A DNA stretch of 64,000 bases from Pelagerythrobacter rhizovicinus (GTDB taxonomy: Bacteria; Pseudomonadota; Alphaproteobacteria; Sphingomonadales; Sphingomonadaceae). The first letter of the stretch is position 1. Each line of letters starts with the position of its first letter. The notes beneath the pieces were generated by a model. The model was not told the DNA's origin and searched no databases. It saw nothing but the letters and a program-made list of their open reading frames with translations. Positions 9,812 to 21,455 of the stretch are shown here, in pieces. The position numbers were made by a program, and so were the translations under genes. The DNA lies in assembly GCF_004135625.1 (NCBI RefSeq), contig NZ_SDPV01000001.1, forward strand, positions 1,548,501 through 1,612,500, given 5' to 3'.

Positions 9812-10648
9812 TTACCTCTTCTTCTTGGCGTGGCGCGAACGGATGATCATCTTGTCCGTCGCCTTGTTCTTGCGGGTCCGGGCGCCCTTGGTCGGCTTGC
9901 CCCACGGCGTGACCGGGTGACGGCCGCCCGACGTGCGGCCTTCACCACCCCCGTGCGGGTGGTCGACCGGGTTCTTGGCGACACCGCGGGTGAGCGGCTT
10001 GATGCCCATCCAGCGGCGACGACCGGCCTTGCCCAGGTTCTGGTTCTGGTTGTCGGGGTTCGACACCGCGCCAACCGTACCCATGCAGTCCGCCCGCACG
10101 TAGCGCTGCTCGCCCGAGTTGAGGCGCACCATGACCATTCCGCGGTCGCGACCGACGAGCTGGACGTAAGCGCCGGCCGAGCGGGCGATCTGGCCGCCCT
10201 TGCCCGGCTTCATCTCGACGTTGTGGCAGATCGTGCCGACCGGCATCTGGCCGAGCAGCATCGCGTTGCCCGGCTTGGTGTCGGTCTTCTCGCCGGCCAC
10301 GACCTTGTCGCCCACGGCCAAACGCTGCGGCGCCAGGATATAGGCCAGTTCGCCGTCGGCGTACTTGATCAGCGCGATGAAGGCGGTGCGGTTGGGATCG
10401 TACTCGATCCGCTCCACGGTGCCTTCGACGTCCCACTTGCGACGCTTGAAGTCGATAAAGCGGTACTTCTGCTTGTGACCGCCGCCCATGCCGCGCGAGG
10501 TGACATGGCCCTTGTTGTTGCGGCCGCCCGTCTTGCGCTTGCCTTCCGTCAGCGACTTGACCGGCTTGCCCTTGTACAGGCCGGACTTGTCGACGAGGAT
10601 GAGGCCGCGGCGCGCGGGGCTCGTCGGTTTGTAATTCTTGAGTGCCAT
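9812..10648 (-). CDS. rplB: 50S ribosomal protein uL2
   Basis: This 278-residue protein is needed for subunit joining and peptidyl-transferase structure. It starts [20 protein letters not shown] and ends with the highly conserved [20 protein letters not shown] region containing the histidine important for activity. Its position between rplW and rpsS is standard. Confidence 0.98.
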   Translation of the reverse strand: MALKNYKPTSPARRGLILVDKSGLYKGKPVKSLTEGKRKTGGRNNKGHVTSRGMGGGHKQKYRFIDFKRRKWDVEGTVERIEYDPNRTAFIALIKYADGELAYILAPQRLAVGDKVVAGEKTDTKPGNAMLLGQMPVGTICHNVEMKPGKGGQIARSAGAYVQLVGRDRGMVMVRLNSGEQRYVRADCMGTVGAVSNPDNQNQNLGKAGRRRWMGIKPLTRGVAKNPVDHPHGGGEGRTSGGRHPVTPWGKPTKGARTRKNKATDKMIIRSRHAKKKR

Positions 10649-10659
10649 CTGTCCTGCCC

Positions 10660-10968
10660 TCAGATTCCGCCGGTGACGTCGATCGAGTCACCTTCCGCCA
10701 GGGTCACAACCGCCTTCTTCAGGTCGCTGCGCTTGTAGGGCTTGCCCTTCCAGCGCTTCGTCTTGCCCTTGACGACAATCGTGTTCACGCCCTTCACCTT
10801 CACGTCGAACAGCGCTTCGACCGCTTCCTTGATCTGCGGCTTGGTCGCATCGTTCGCCACCTTGAAGACGACGCCGTTCTGCTCCGAGAGCAGGGTCGAC
10901 TTCTCGGTGATGTGGGGGCTGAGGATCACGTCGTAGTGACGCGCATCGATTTCCTGCTTCTTAGCCAT
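10660..10968 (-). CDS. rplW: 50S ribosomal protein uL23
   Basis: This 102-residue protein sits at the tunnel exit and docks trigger factor and SRP. Signatures are [20 protein letters not shown] and [19 protein letters not shown]. Its start lies eight bases inside the end of rplD. Nothing unusual was seen. Confidence 0.97.
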   Translation of the reverse strand: MAKKQEIDARHYDVILSPHITEKSTLLSEQNGVVFKVANDATKPQIKEAVEALFDVKVKGVNTIVVKGKTKRWKGKPYKRSDLKKAVVTLAEGDSIDVTGGI

Positions 10969-11584
10969 TGAAGCGCGCCTCCAGCTTTTCGACCGCGTCC
11001 TTGGTGAGGACCAGCGTGTCGTGCTTCAGGATGTCGTAGACGTTGGCGCCGACCGCGGGGAGCACGTTGACCCCCTTGAGGTTGCCGGCGGCCTTCTTGA
11101 AGCCTTCGTTCACGGCCTCGCCGTCGATCACCAGCACCTTGCCGTTCCAACCGTTCTTGCCGAACGCTTCGGCGACGGCCTTGGTCTTGGCGTCCTTGAG
11201 ATCGAGACTGTCCACGACCACCAGGCCGTCCTTCGCCTTGCTCGAAAGCGCCATCTTGAGGCCGAGCGCGCGGACCTTCTTGTTCAGCGACACGTCGAAA
11301 TCGCGCTTGCGGGCACCATGCGCCTTGCCGCCGCCGATGAAGATCGGAGCAGCGCGGTCGCCGTGACGAGCCGTGCCGCCACCCTTCTGGCGGCCGAACT
11401 TCTTGCCGGTGCGCGCGACATCGGACCGCTCGCGAGTCGGGCGGGCGGTGCCGCGCCGGTTCTCGAGCTGCCAGGTGACGACGCGGTGCAGGATGTCGGC
11501 GCGCGGCTCGACGCCGAACACGGCATCATTGAGCTCGATATCGCCCGACGCCTTGCCGTCGAGTTTCTGGACCTTGACCTTCAC
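10961..11584 (-). CDS. rplD: 50S ribosomal protein uL4
   Basis: This 207-residue protein has the conserved extended loop [20 protein letters not shown] followed by [20 protein letters not shown], which reaches the exit tunnel. In E. coli L4 also represses the S10 operon; no leader equivalent could be recognised here. It starts two bases after the rplC stop. Confidence 0.97.
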   Translation of the reverse strand: MKVKVQKLDGKASGDIELNDAVFGVEPRADILHRVVTWQLENRRGTARPTRERSDVARTGKKFGRQKGGGTARHGDRAAPIFIGGGKAHGARKRDFDVSLNKKVRALGLKMALSSKAKDGLVVVDSLDLKDAKTKAVAEAFGKNGWNGKVLVIDGEAVNEGFKKAAGNLKGVNVLPAVGANVYDILKHDTLVLTKDAVEKLEARFNG

Positions 11585-11586
11585 GA

Positions 11587-12486
11587 TCAGGACTCCTTGC
11601 TCTCGCCGTCGGCCCCGCCAGCATTGGCAGACCCTTCGGCCTTGTTCTCTTCGCCGGCCTCGGGGGTGACGTCGTCACCGGCCCCGGCCTGCTGCTCTTC
11701 GGCGAGCTTCGCCTGCTGTTCGGCGTCGACCTGCTCATGCACTTCGTGCTCGGCAGCGCCCTCGACCAGGCCCGGTGCGGCTTCCTCGTGCTCCGGAGCG
11801 GCGCTCTTCTTCTCGAGGATCGCGCCGGGGAACGGCACGCCTTCGGGAACCGGCAGCTTCACGGCGTCACGAACGAGCAACCAGGCGTTCTTCGCGCCCG
11901 GGACCGAGCCCTTGACGAACAGCAGCCCGCGATCGGCGTCGGTGCGCACGATCTCGAGGTTCTGCTGCGTGCGCTGGCGGTCGCCCATGTGGCCGGCCAT
12001 CTTCTTGTTCTTGAAGACGCGGCCCGGATCCTGGCGGTTACCGGTCGAACCGTGCGAACGGTGGCTGAGCGAAACACCGTGCGTCGCGCGCAGACCGCCG
12101 AAGCCCCAGCGCTTCATCGCGCCGGCAAAGCCCTTGCCCTGCGTGTGGCCGGTGATGTCGACCTTCTGCCCGGCGATGAAGTGCTCCGCACTGATCGTCG
12201 CGCCGACCGGCATCAGGCCTTCCTCGTTCTCCACGCGGAACTCGGCGACCTTCATCTTCAGCGGCACTTCCGCCTTCGCGAAAGCTTCGCGCTGCGGCTT
12301 GTTCACGTTCTTCTGCTTGGCCTCGCCCGAACCGACCTGAAGCGCGAAATAGCCATCGCGATCGGCGGTGCGGTGCGAAACGACCTGGCAGTCTTCCAAA
12401 GCGAGAACGGTCACGGGCACGTGCCGGCCATCCTCCTGGAACAGGCGGGTCATCCCGACTTTCTTTGCGATAACGCCGGTGCGCAT
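11587..12486 (-). CDS. rplC: 50S ribosomal protein uL3 with acidic C-terminal tail
   Basis: The ATG at 12486 begins the conserved L3 start [20 protein letters not shown]. The product is 299 residues against about 210 in E. coli. The L3 core, including the loop [20 protein letters not shown], ends near residue 224 ([12 protein letters not shown]). The last 75 residues are a Glu/Ala/Gln-rich, strongly acidic tail without recognisable domain. The frame runs through it cleanly to the stop two bases before rplD, so the tail is genuine coding sequence. Confidence 0.96.
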   Translation of the reverse strand: MRTGVIAKKVGMTRLFQEDGRHVPVTVLALEDCQVVSHRTADRDGYFALQVGSGEAKQKNVNKPQREAFAKAEVPLKMKVAEFRVENEEGLMPVGATISAEHFIAGQKVDITGHTQGKGFAGAMKRWGFGGLRATHGVSLSHRSHGSTGNRQDPGRVFKNKKMAGHMGDRQRTQQNLEIVRTDADRGLLFVKGSVPGAKNAWLLVRDAVKLPVPEGVPFPGAILEKKSAAPEHEEAAPGLVEGAAEHEVHEQVDAEQQAKLAEEQQAGAGDDVTPEAGEENKAEGSANAGGADGESKES

Positions 12487-12779
12487 CGTAAGACTCCTAA
12501 AACAGAGGCACCCCCGGCCCATCCGGAGGTGCGTGACAGCCCTGGTTATGATGCGTCGCCCCGTCCGGGCTGAATGCCTTCCGAAGAAGGCGAGACGGGG
12601 GACGCTTGCCCGGTAACAACCGGAGGTATCCCTATGTCGTCGCGGGAAACCCGCATGTGTCCCTGCGAAGGCAGGGACCTCAGGCCACCTGGGGCGGCCC
12701 ATAAACTTGCCCGGTCATCTTAACGTCCGACCAGGTGGACGGAGACCCCAGCCTTCGCTGGGGCTCGCGGCAAACTGGC
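12487..12779. repeat. rpsJ-rplC spacer carrying two interspersed palindromes
   Basis: This 293-base spacer contains no credible gene. It holds a copy of the GTCCCTGCGAAGGCAGGGAC palindrome with the flank CTCAGGCC at about 12658-12684, and a diverged inverted copy (GACCCCAGCCTTCGCTGGGG) at 12745-12764. Both belong to the dispersed family seen elsewhere in the window. The copies bracket the region that would carry the leader between rpsJ and rplC. Confidence 0.7.
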
Positions 12780-13091
12780 TCAGGCCAGTTTGATCTCCAC
12801 GTTCACGCCCGCGGCGAGATCGAGCTTCATCAGCGCGTCGACCGTCTGGGCGTTGGGCTGCACGATGTCGAGCAGCCGCTTGTAGGTGCGCACCTCGAAC
12901 TGCTCGCGCGACTTCTTGTCGATGTGCGGGCCGCGGTTCACGGTGAACTTCTCGATCCGCGTCGGCATGGGAATGGGGCCACGAATGAGAGCACCCGTAC
13001 GACGCGCGGTATCTGCGATTTCACCAGTCGCCTGGTCGAGAACGCGGTGGTCGAACGCCTTGAGGCGAATGCGGATGTTCTGAGCTTCCAT
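12780..13091 (-). CDS. rpsJ: 30S ribosomal protein uS10
   Basis: The 103-residue product starts [20 protein letters not shown] and includes [20 protein letters not shown], both diagnostic of S10. It is the first gene of the S10 cluster and lies beyond two strong terminators that follow tuf, so it probably has its own promoter in the short stretch above its start. S10 (NusE) also takes part in antitermination. Confidence 0.98.
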   Translation of the reverse strand: MEAQNIRIRLKAFDHRVLDQATGEIADTARRTGALIRGPIPMPTRIEKFTVNRGPHIDKKSREQFEVRTYKRLLDIVQPNAQTVDALMKLDLAAGVNVEIKLA

Positions 13092-13146
13092 TACCTATAC
13101 CGATGCGAAAGAGCCAAGGAGCGCCACCGGTTGCGGCGTTCGCCCC

Positions 13147-13243
13147 CAAAAAAAGAAGGCCAGCCCCGCCTCCCGGGAAACCCGGTCAGGGGCGGCCCCC
13201 TTCGAAAAATCCGACCGGCGAGGGACGAATCCCCCGCCGGTCG
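13147..13243 (-). terminator. Tandem intrinsic terminators after tuf
   Basis: On the minus strand, just after the tuf stop, a 9-bp perfect stem (CGACCGGCG/CGCCGGTCG, plus-strand 13212-13220 with 13235-13243) is followed by GATTTTT. A second, longer stem built on GGCC-GCCCC and GGGGC-GGCC follows, with a run of seven T after TTC (plus-strand A-run at 13148-13154). Both have the form of rho-independent terminators and separate the fusA-tuf message from the S10 cluster. Confidence 0.85.
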
Positions 13244-13253
13244 CGCGCCTATA

Positions 13254-14429
13254 TTACTTCGTGATCTTGCTGACAACCCCCGAACCGACGGTGCGGCCGC
13301 CTTCACGGATGGCGAAGCGAAGACCTTCGTCCATCGCGATCGGCGCGATCAGCTTGACGCCGATCGTCACGTTGTCGCCCGGCATGACCATCTCGGTGCC
13401 CTCGGGGAGGATCACTTCGCCGGTCACGTCGGTCGTGCGGAAGTAGAACTGCGGGCGGTAGTTGGCGAAGAACGGCGTGTGACGGCCGCCTTCGTCCTTC
13501 GACAGCACGTAGACTTCCGCGCTGAACTCGGTGTGCGGCGTGACCGAACCCGGCTTGGCCAGAACCTGGCCGCGCTCCACGTCATCACGCGCCGTGCCGC
13601 GCAGCAGCGCACCGATGTTGTCGCCGGCTTCGCCGCTGTCGAGCAGCTTGCGGAACATTTCGACGCCGGTGACGGTGGTCTTCTGCGTGTCGCGGATACC
13701 GATGATCTCGACTTCGTCGCCCACGTTGACCTTGCCGGTCTCGACGCGGCCGGTGACCACGGTGCCGCGGCCCGAGATCGAGAACACGTCCTCGATCGGC
13801 ATCAGGAACGGCTTGTCGACCGGACGGTCGGGCTGCGGGATGTGGTTGTCGACGGCTTCCATCAGAGCCTTGATGGAGTTCTCGCCGATTTCCGGATCGC
13901 GGCCTTCGAGAGCGGCCAGGGCCGAACCCTTGATGATCGGAATGTTGTCGCCGTCGAAGTCGTACGAGCTCAGGAGCTCACGCACTTCCAGCTCGACGAG
14001 CTCGAGGATTTCCTCGTCGTCGACCTGGTCGACCTTGTTCATGTAGACGACCAGCGCCGGCACGCCGACCTGACGGGCGAGCAGGATGTGCTCGCGGGTC
14101 TGCGGCATCGGGCCGTCGGCGGCGTTCACGACCAGGATCGCGCCGTCCATCTGCGCGGCACCGGTGATCATGTTCTTCACGTAGTCGGCGTGGCCCGGGC
14201 AGTCGACGTGCGCGTAGTGGCGCGCATCGGTCTCGTACTCGACGTGTGCGGTCGAGATGGTGATGCCGCGCTCGCGCTCTTCGGGAGCCTTGTCGATGTT
14301 CGCGAAATCGACCGCAGCGCCCTGCACCTTGGTGATCGCCGCCGTCAGCGTGGTCTTGCCGTGGTCGACGTGGCCGATGGTGCCGATGTTGCAGTGCGGC
14401 TTCGTGCGCTCGAATTTTTCCTTAGCCAT
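13254..14429 (-). CDS. tuf: Elongation factor Tu
   Basis: This 391-residue GTPase delivers aminoacyl-tRNA to the ribosome. The ATG at 14429 starts the conserved [20 protein letters not shown]. The G1 motif GHVDHGKT is at residues 19-26, [12 protein letters not shown] (G3) and NKVDQVDD (G4) follow. It lies 93 bases after fusA and is the only tuf copy in this window. It is followed by tandem terminators. Confidence 0.98.
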   Translation of the reverse strand: MAKEKFERTKPHCNIGTIGHVDHGKTTLTAAITKVQGAAVDFANIDKAPEERERGITISTAHVEYETDARHYAHVDCPGHADYVKNMITGAAQMDGAILVVNAADGPMPQTREHILLARQVGVPALVVYMNKVDQVDDEEILELVELEVRELLSSYDFDGDNIPIIKGSALAALEGRDPEIGENSIKALMEAVDNHIPQPDRPVDKPFLMPIEDVFSISGRGTVVTGRVETGKVNVGDEVEIIGIRDTQKTTVTGVEMFRKLLDSGEAGDNIGALLRGTARDDVERGQVLAKPGSVTPHTEFSAEVYVLSKDEGGRHTPFFANYRPQFYFRTTDVTGEVILPEGTEMVMPGDNVTIGVKLIAPIAMDEGLRFAIREGGRTVGSGVVSKITK

Positions 14430-14522
14430 TTGCGTGTAACCTCTGTCTGTCAGATTGAATTTCACCAAGTCGCGGACGGCACCCAGGTGAATCAGGCGCC
14501 GCCCCTAGACGCTTGCCCAGCC

Positions 14523-16616
<2,094 letters not shown>

Positions 16617-16780
16617 GTGGAATTCCTCGGGTTCGTGGGGGACGGCGAAAGTCGCGCCCCATATAGTTAACTATGTGACCGGTTGAAGTCCTTCGAGACG
16701 GGCTCTCGACTTCGGCCTGCGGCCTCCGCCCGATCCTTCGATGAGACGGGCGGAGGCAGTTCGGCAGCCGGTTTCCCGCC

Positions 16781-17251
16781 TTACCAGCGGTAGTGCGAGA
16801 ACGCCCGGTTGGCGTCGGCCATGCGGTGCGTGTCTTCCCGCTTCTTGACCGCGTTGCCCCGGTTGTTCGCCGCGTCGAGCAACTCGCCCGACAGGCGCGC
16901 CGCCATGGTGGTTTCCGCACGCCCGCGGGCGGCGGTGATCAGCCAGCGGATCGCCAGCGCCTGGGCACGCTCGGGGCGAACCTCGACCGGCACCTGGTAG
17001 GTCGCACCGCCGACGCGGCGGCTGCGGACCTCGACCTGCGGCGCGACGTTGTTCAGCGCGTCGTGGAACAGCGCGATCGGATCGGTCTTGGCCTTCGCCT
17101 CGACGGTGTCGAGCGCGCCGTAGACGATACGCTCGGCGACGGACTTCTTTCCGTCGAGCATGAGGTTGTTCATGAACTTGGACAGCACCTGATCTCCGAA
17201 CTTCGGATCAGGCAGGATCTCCCGCTTCTCGGGACGACGACGACGTGACAT
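16781..17251 (-). CDS. rpsG: 30S ribosomal protein uS7
   Basis: This 156-residue protein opens [20 protein letters not shown] and contains [20 protein letters not shown] and the C-terminal [19 protein letters not shown]. It nucleates assembly of the 30S head. It is separated from rpsL by a 172-base spacer with inverted repeats. Sequence and length are normal. Confidence 0.98.
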   Translation of the reverse strand: MSRRRRPEKREILPDPKFGDQVLSKFMNNLMLDGKKSVAERIVYGALDTVEAKAKTDPIALFHDALNNVAPQVEVRSRRVGGATYQVPVEVRPERAQALAIRWLITAARGRAETTMAARLSGELLDAANNRGNAVKKREDTHRMADANRAFSHYRW

Positions 17252-17292
17252 TGCACGAATTCCTTCTCTTGGAGCCTTCCCTTCCCTCCGCC

Positions 17293-17401
17293 GTCACCCT
17301 GAACTTGTTTCAGGGTCCATCTTGCGGTGTCGGACGGGGCTCTTAAGCTTCCTGGACCTGCGCTGGCGGAGCCATGGATCCTGAAACGAGTTCAGGATGA
17401 C
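17293..17401. repeat. Inverted pair of CCTGAA-TTCAGG repeats between rpsL and rpsG
   Basis: A 28-base element at 17293-17320 (GTCACCCTGAACTTGTTTCA, then GGGTCCAT) is repeated in inverted, slightly diverged form at 17374-17401 (ATGGATCCTGAAACGAGTTC, then AGGATGAC). Each unit can fold on itself and the two can pair with each other. This is a second dispersed palindrome family, distinct from the GTCCCCGC type. Confidence 0.75.
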
Positions 17402-17423
17402 GGCCCGGGCGCAACGGCCGCGA

Positions 17424-17795
17424 TTACTTCGGCCGCTTGGCGCCGTACTTCGAACGGCTCTGCTTGCGGTCCTTCACGCCCTGCGTGTCAAGCACGCCGC
17501 GCAGCACGTGGTAGCGCACGCCGGGAAGGTCGCGCACACGGCCGCCGCGGATCAGCACCACGGAGTGCTCCTGCAGGTTGTGCCCCTCGCCGGGGATGTA
17601 GGAGATGACTTCGCGCTGGTTGGTCAGGCGGACCTTGGCCACCTTGCGCAGAGCGGAGTTCGGCTTCTTCGGCGTCGTCGTGTAGACGCGGGTGCAGACG
17701 CCGCGCTTCTGCGGGTTCTGCTCCATCGCAGGGACCTTCGACTTGGTCTTCTGCAGGACGCGGCCCTTGCGGACCAGCTGGTTGATCGTCGGCAT
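17424..17795 (-). CDS. rpsL: 30S ribosomal protein uS12, natural Arg88
   Basis: This 123-residue decoding-centre protein begins [20 protein letters not shown] and has the normal [20 protein letters not shown] loop with Lys43 and Lys44. In the second loop the sequence is [13 protein letters not shown], with a CGC codon giving Arg at residue 88. E. coli has Lys there (Lys87 without the initiator Met), and Lys-to-Arg change at this site is a known streptomycin-resistance substitution. It is the first gene of the str operon in this window; rpoC is not directly upstream here. Confidence 0.98.
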   Translation of the reverse strand: MPTINQLVRKGRVLQKTKSKVPAMEQNPQKRGVCTRVYTTTPKKPNSALRKVAKVRLTNQREVISYIPGEGHNLQEHSVVLIRGGRVRDLPGVRYHVLRGVLDTQGVKDRKQSRSKYGAKRPK

Positions 17796-18512
17796 TGAGT
17801 TCTCTCTTCACCTACTTGTCCGAATGGGCGGTATTGCCCATTCGGGCCGACCCTTCCGGGCGGAAAAGTGGCGTCCACTTTTCCTGAAGGGATCGGATGT
17901 CGGTGCCACTGAGGCCAGGGTGGAGAGAAGGTTCGTGCGCTCTACCGTCATCCCCGCGAAAGCGGGGACCCAGCGAACAAGGACGCCCGCGAAGCGGACA
18001 ACCAGCGCACGAGCCGAAAAACACTCCACCCGGGTCACGGACACCGGGTTACTTTGACGGCTGCCCCAATGATCCCCATGCGCGAGTCCCAGCGAAGGCT
18101 GGGACCTCAGGCCGCAGGCGGACCCTCAATAGAAAAGAGCCTCCAGCGCTCAGCACTAGGGCCCCCGGGACATGACCGGCAATGTTCAGCTCTATCTGAC
18201 CGACGCGGAGCGCACCCCGTTTCGGATGAGCGCGCCCTTAGGGGGATTCGGGCTGGTGGTCAAGAACCGGCGCACCGCCGCCCTTCCCGGCGTCGGATCG
18301 CTGCGTTCTAGTCACTACATCGTTACACCCCGCCGTCATCCCAGCGAAAGCTGGGATCGCGCGCCGCGAAGTCGGACGGTGCCGACAGCGATCCCAGCTT
18401 TCGCCGGGATGACGAAGGGTAGTGAGGCGACGCCCGACAACCCCAAAAATGCCTCTTGCTTCACTTCTCACAATTCTATATTTCGACAATTATCGAATCA
18501 TCGAAAGTGCCC
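17796..18512. other. 717-base gene-free region with palindromes upstream of rpsL and arsR
   Basis: No ORF here looks coding. Next to rpsL are two perfect 10-bp-arm hairpins: CCGAATGGGC/GCCCATTCGG at 17820-17845 and GGAAAAGTGG/CCACTTTTCC at 17862-17884. Further on are four copies of the dispersed GTCCCCGC/GTCCCAGC palindrome, near 17946-17973, 18085-18121, 18334-18358 and 18390-18414; the last two face each other. Promoters for both flanking operons should lie in this block. Confidence 0.7.
18482..18506. promoter_or_regulatory. Probable ArsR operator/promoter of the ars operon
   Basis: TTCGA at 18482-18486 and TCGAA at 18493-18497 form an inverted repeat around CAATTA, and a third TCGAA half-site follows at 18501-18505. 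A TATATT hexamer at 18477-18482 abuts it, placing the dyad where a repressor would block a promoter. The gene starts at 18513, giving a very short leader. ArsR repressors bind AT-rich dyads of this kind; the assignment to this ArsR is inference. Confidence 0.55.
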
Positions 18513-18854
18513 ATGGAAGCCATTGACACCATACGCGCGCTGTCCGCTCTCGCTCAGGAGCATCGCCTCGCCGCGTTTCGCCTGCTGGTGCAGGCCAGCG
18601 AGGAGGGAATGGCAGCCGGCGCGCTCGCCGACAGTCTCGACGTGCCGCCTTCGTCGATGAGCTTTCACCTCGCCCAGCTCGCCAACGCCGGCCTCGTGAC
18701 CCAGCGGCGCGAAAGCCGGTCGATCATCTATTCGGCCGACTATGCCGCGATGAACGCGCTGATGAGCTACCTGACCGAGAATTGCTGCGGCGGCGTTCCC
18801 TGCGCCGACGACGCCTCCACCTGCCCTCCTCAAGCAACGAAAAGGACCGCGTGA
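18513..18854 (+). CDS. arsR: ArsR/SmtB-family arsenic-responsive repressor
   Basis: I start this 113-residue winged-helix protein at ATG 18513 (MEAIDTIRALSALAQEHRLA); upstream codons run through the operator. The helix-turn-helix is at about residues 36-65 (GALADSLDVPPSSMSFHLAQ). Near the C-terminus are vicinal Cys91-Cys92 plus Cys97 and Cys104 (ENCCGGVPC), a likely As(III)-binding site unlike the CVC of E. coli ArsR. Its TGA overlaps the next ATG, so it heads a tight four-gene arsenic operon and probably represses it. Confidence 0.92.
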   Translation: MEAIDTIRALSALAQEHRLAAFRLLVQASEEGMAAGALADSLDVPPSSMSFHLAQLANAGLVTQRRESRSIIYSADYAAMNALMSYLTENCCGGVPCADDASTCPPQATKRTA

Positions 18855-19333
18855 TGAAGCGCTTTCATGTTCATGTCGGCGTGACCGATCTCGACCGATC
18901 GATCGCCTTCTACAACGAGCTGTTCGGCGCCGAGCCGGCGGTGGTGAAGAGCGACTACGCCAAGTGGATGCTCGAGGACCCGCGGATCAACTTCGCCGTC
19001 TCGCTGCGCGAGGGTGCATCGAAGGGTATCGAGCACGTCGGACTGCAGGTGGAGAACGGCGACGAGCTCGCCGAAGTCTATGCCCGCCTCAAGGCGGCCG
19101 ACCGCCCGGTGCTGGAGGAAGGCGCCACGACCTGCTGCTATGCGAAGTCGGAGAAGAGCTGGATCGCCGATCCCGATGGCGTGATGTGGGAAGCCTTCCT
19201 GACCGACGGCGAAAGCACGACCTACGGCGGCAACCCCGATCTTGCGCAGCTCGCCTCGGCGAATGCGGCTTCGGATGCCTGCTGCGCGCCGAAGGCGGCA
19301 GACGCCCCGGCTCCTTCCCCGTCTTGCTGCTGA
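18854..19333 (+). CDS. arsI: ArsI/CadI-type VOC-fold protein, probable C-As lyase
   Basis: This 159-residue vicinal-oxygen-chelate protein has His5, His61 and Glu113 in the places expected for the Fe(II) triad and a vicinal cysteine pair Cys94-Cys95 in [13 protein letters not shown]. In ArsI such a pair binds trivalent methylarsenicals before the carbon-arsenic bond is cleaved. The C-terminal 25 residues add two further Cys pairs (DACCAP and a final SCC), possibly extra metalloid ligands. It overlaps arsR and precedes arsC. The related CadI name is also in use for this family, so substrate is inferred from motif and context. Confidence 0.85.
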   Translation: MKRFHVHVGVTDLDRSIAFYNELFGAEPAVVKSDYAKWMLEDPRINFAVSLREGASKGIEHVGLQVENGDELAEVYARLKAADRPVLEEGATTCCYAKSEKSWIADPDGVMWEAFLTDGESTTYGGNPDLAQLASANAASDACCAPKAADAPAPSPSCC

Positions 19334-19341
19334 GACCCACG

Positions 19342-19842
19342 ATGCCGACCCAGCCGCTGAACGTGCTGTTCCTCTGCACGGGCAATTCCGCCCGCTCGAT
19401 CCTGGCCGAGGCGATCCTCAACCGCGACGGAGGCGGCCGGTTCCGCGCCTTCAGCGCCGGCAGCAATTCGACGGGAACGGTCAACCCTTGGGCGATCCAT
19501 ACGCTCGACAAGCTGGGCTATCCGGCCGAGGGATACCGCTCCAAGAGCTGGGACGAGTTCGCCCAGGGGCCGCAGTTCGATCTGATCTTCACCGTCTGCG
19601 ACAGCGCGGCGGCGGAAACCTGCCCGGTCTGGCCCGGTCGACCGGTCAGCGCCCACTGGGGCATTCCCGATCCCGCGGCGGTCGACGGAAGCGATACCGA
19701 GAAGGCCGCGGCTTTCCTCGATGCGTTCCGCATGCTCAAGCGGCGGATCGATCTGATGCTCGCCCTGCCAGCCGACAGCCTCGAGGATGTCGCGCTGCGC
19801 GAACAGTTGCACGCGATCGGGCAGGAGGCGGACGGACGATGA
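19342..19842 (+). CDS. arsC: Arsenate reductase, low-molecular-weight phosphatase type
   Basis: This 166-residue cytoplasmic protein reduces arsenate to arsenite. The CX5R phosphate-binding loop is CTGNSAR (Cys12 to Arg18), and two further cysteines, Cys86 and Cys94 in [17 protein letters not shown], match the redox relay of the thioredoxin-coupled class. DP in [12 protein letters not shown] is the general-acid aspartate region. It starts eight bases after arsI and its TGA overlaps the acr3 ATG by four bases. Confidence 0.93.
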   Translation: MPTQPLNVLFLCTGNSARSILAEAILNRDGGGRFRAFSAGSNSTGTVNPWAIHTLDKLGYPAEGYRSKSWDEFAQGPQFDLIFTVCDSAAAETCPVWPGRPVSAHWGIPDPAAVDGSDTEKAAAFLDAFRMLKRRIDLMLALPADSLEDVALREQLHAIGQEADGR

Positions 19843-20915
19843 GCGCATCCGCTGCCAGTCCTGCCGCGCCCATCGACACCCGCGCCGCGGGTCTGGGCCT
19901 GTTCGAGAAATGGCTCTCGCTGTGGGTCGCCGGCGCGATCCTTTGCGGCCTTGCGCTCGGCAGTCTCGCGCCGGACGTCTTCGGCGCGCTCGCCGCGGTG
20001 GAATATGCCTCGGTCAATCTCGTCGTTGCGGTCCTGATCTGGGCGATGATCTTCCCGATGATGGTGGCGGTCGATTTCTCGGCCGTGCGCCGGGTCGGCG
20101 ACAAGCCCAGGGGCCTCATTATCACGCTGGTGGTGAACTGGCTCGTCAAGCCCTTCACCATGGCGGCGCTCGGCGTGCTGTTCTTCGAAGTCGTCTTCGC
20201 CGATCTGATCGCGCCGGCCGACGCGAGGGAATACATCGCCGGGCTGATTCTGCTCGGCGCCGCGCCCTGCACCGCCATGGTGTTCGTCTGGTCGCAGCTT
20301 ACCAAAGGCGATCCGGCCTACACGCTGGTGCAGGTGGCGGTGAACGATCTGGTGATGATCGTCGCCTTCGCGCCGATCGTCGCCATGCTGCTCGGAGTCG
20401 CCGATATCGCCGTACCGTGGGAGACGCTGCTTCTCTCGGTCGCGCTTTACGTCGTCGTGCCGCTTGCGGCGGGCGCGTTCGTCCGCCGCCGCCTCCTCGC
20501 CGCGCACCACGGCGATCCCGGTGCGGTGGAGCGCTTCACCGGCCGGCTCAAGCCGCTGTCGATTCTCGGGCTGCTCGTGACCGTGGCGCTATTGTTCGGC
20601 TTCCAGGCCGAAACCATTCTCGCGCGGCCGCTGCTCGTCGCGCTGATCGCCGTGCCGATCGTGATCCAGAGCTACGGTATCTTCCTCATCGCTTACGGCG
20701 CGGCCAAGGCCTGGCGGGTGCCGCATGCGATCGCCGCGCCCTGCGCGCTGATCGGCACTTCGAACTTCTTCGAGCTCGCCGTGGCGGTCGCGATCGGAAT
20801 GTTCGGGCTCGGCAGCGGTGCGGCCCTGGCAACGGTGGTGGGCGTGCTGGTGGAAGTGCCGGTGATGCTCTCGCTGGTCGCGCTCGCCAACCGGACGCGC
20901 GGCGCATTCCCGTGA
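19839..20915 (+). CDS. acr3: ACR3-family arsenite efflux transporter
   Basis: This 358-residue inner-membrane protein has about ten transmembrane segments. The diagnostic [20 protein letters not shown] contains the conserved cysteine of ACR3 transporters, and [20 protein letters not shown] is the matching motif in the second half. It exports arsenite made by ArsC and is translationally coupled to it by a four-base overlap. Length fits the family. It is the last gene of the ars operon. Confidence 0.95.
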   Translation: MSASAASPAAPIDTRAAGLGLFEKWLSLWVAGAILCGLALGSLAPDVFGALAAVEYASVNLVVAVLIWAMIFPMMVAVDFSAVRRVGDKPRGLIITLVVNWLVKPFTMAALGVLFFEVVFADLIAPADAREYIAGLILLGAAPCTAMVFVWSQLTKGDPAYTLVQVAVNDLVMIVAFAPIVAMLLGVADIAVPWETLLLSVALYVVVPLAAGAFVRRRLLAAHHGDPGAVERFTGRLKPLSILGLLVTVALLFGFQAETILARPLLVALIAVPIVIQSYGIFLIAYGAAKAWRVPHAIAAPCALIGTSNFFELAVAVAIGMFGLGSGAALATVVGVLVEVPVMLSLVALANRTRGAFP

Positions 20916-21297
20916 GCCCACGGGCGGCGGATCACGGCCCCGCAGAAAACATTTTCCTACATCGGATTTTTGTGCATTCTGTGGGCGGTCATGAACGACC
21001 GATCCTCCCCCGCGTCCGCCCGCCTTGCCGCACTCCTGCGCGAGTCTGCCCACCCTTATGAAGTTCGCCGCGCCGGCAAGGCTCACGCCGTCATGCCGGT
21101 CCCGGGTCGAGGCGCTCTCCCGGCGGCGCGGCGCACCAGGATGGAGGGCTCGCGGAGATGCCACAAGGTTACACATGACACGCAAGGTGACACTTGCCCC
21201 AAGCACCGTGTCACTCGTGTCAACACGCCCTCCGGCCGCCCGGCGATCGGGAACCCGCCCCGCCCGTTCGGCCGTTGGTGCAGCGAGGAGACGAGCG
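20916..21297. other. 382-base spacer without a credible gene
   Basis: Open frames crossing this spacer are Arg/Pro/Ala-rich and lack ribosome sites, so I call no gene. The only structured part is the GTGTCA half-site cluster at 21176-21223, listed separately, which lies 75 bases above the start of the next small gene. Confidence 0.6.
21176..21223. promoter_or_regulatory. Cluster of four GTGTCA/TGACAC half-sites
   Basis: TGACAC (21176-21181) and GTGACAC (21187-21193) face GTGTCAC (21208-21214) and GTGTCA (21217-21222), giving an almost symmetrical array of inverted half-sites. The same GTGTCAC word occurs in the ppk1 upstream region. This density looks like a multi-site operator for the small membrane-protein gene that follows. 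A Pho-box relation is possible, but the spacing (12 bases) is not the usual 11. Confidence 0.45.
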
Positions 21298-21453
21298 ATG
21301 AGCGAACCCGAACGGGACGAGGCGATCCATATCGATGCGCGGGACGCGCGCGGGGCGGAGGTCATCCTGCGCAAGCGGCGCAACCGGATGATCTTCATCG
21401 CAGGGCTGGTGGCCTTCGCCGTGCTGGCGATCGCGCTGAGGCTGTTCGGTTGA
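21298..21453 (+). CDS. Small single-pass membrane protein
   Basis: This 51-residue ORF (start MSEPERDEAIHIDARDARGA) follows a GAGGAG ribosome site with good spacing. Residues 1-24 are charged, then RKRRNR forms a positive stop, and residues 31-49 (MIFIAGLVAFAVLAIALRL) form one membrane helix. No family is recognised. It ends two bases before the next gene starts, so the two are probably co-transcribed. Confidence 0.6.
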   Translation: MSEPERDEAIHIDARDARGAEVILRKRRNRMIFIAGLVAFAVLAIALRLFG

Positions 21454-21455
21454 CG

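Noticed and set aside
18172-18660. Plus-strand ORF across the gene-free region before arsR
   Set aside because: It runs through two copies of a dispersed palindrome and continues out of frame through arsR; there is no ribosome site or recognisable domain.
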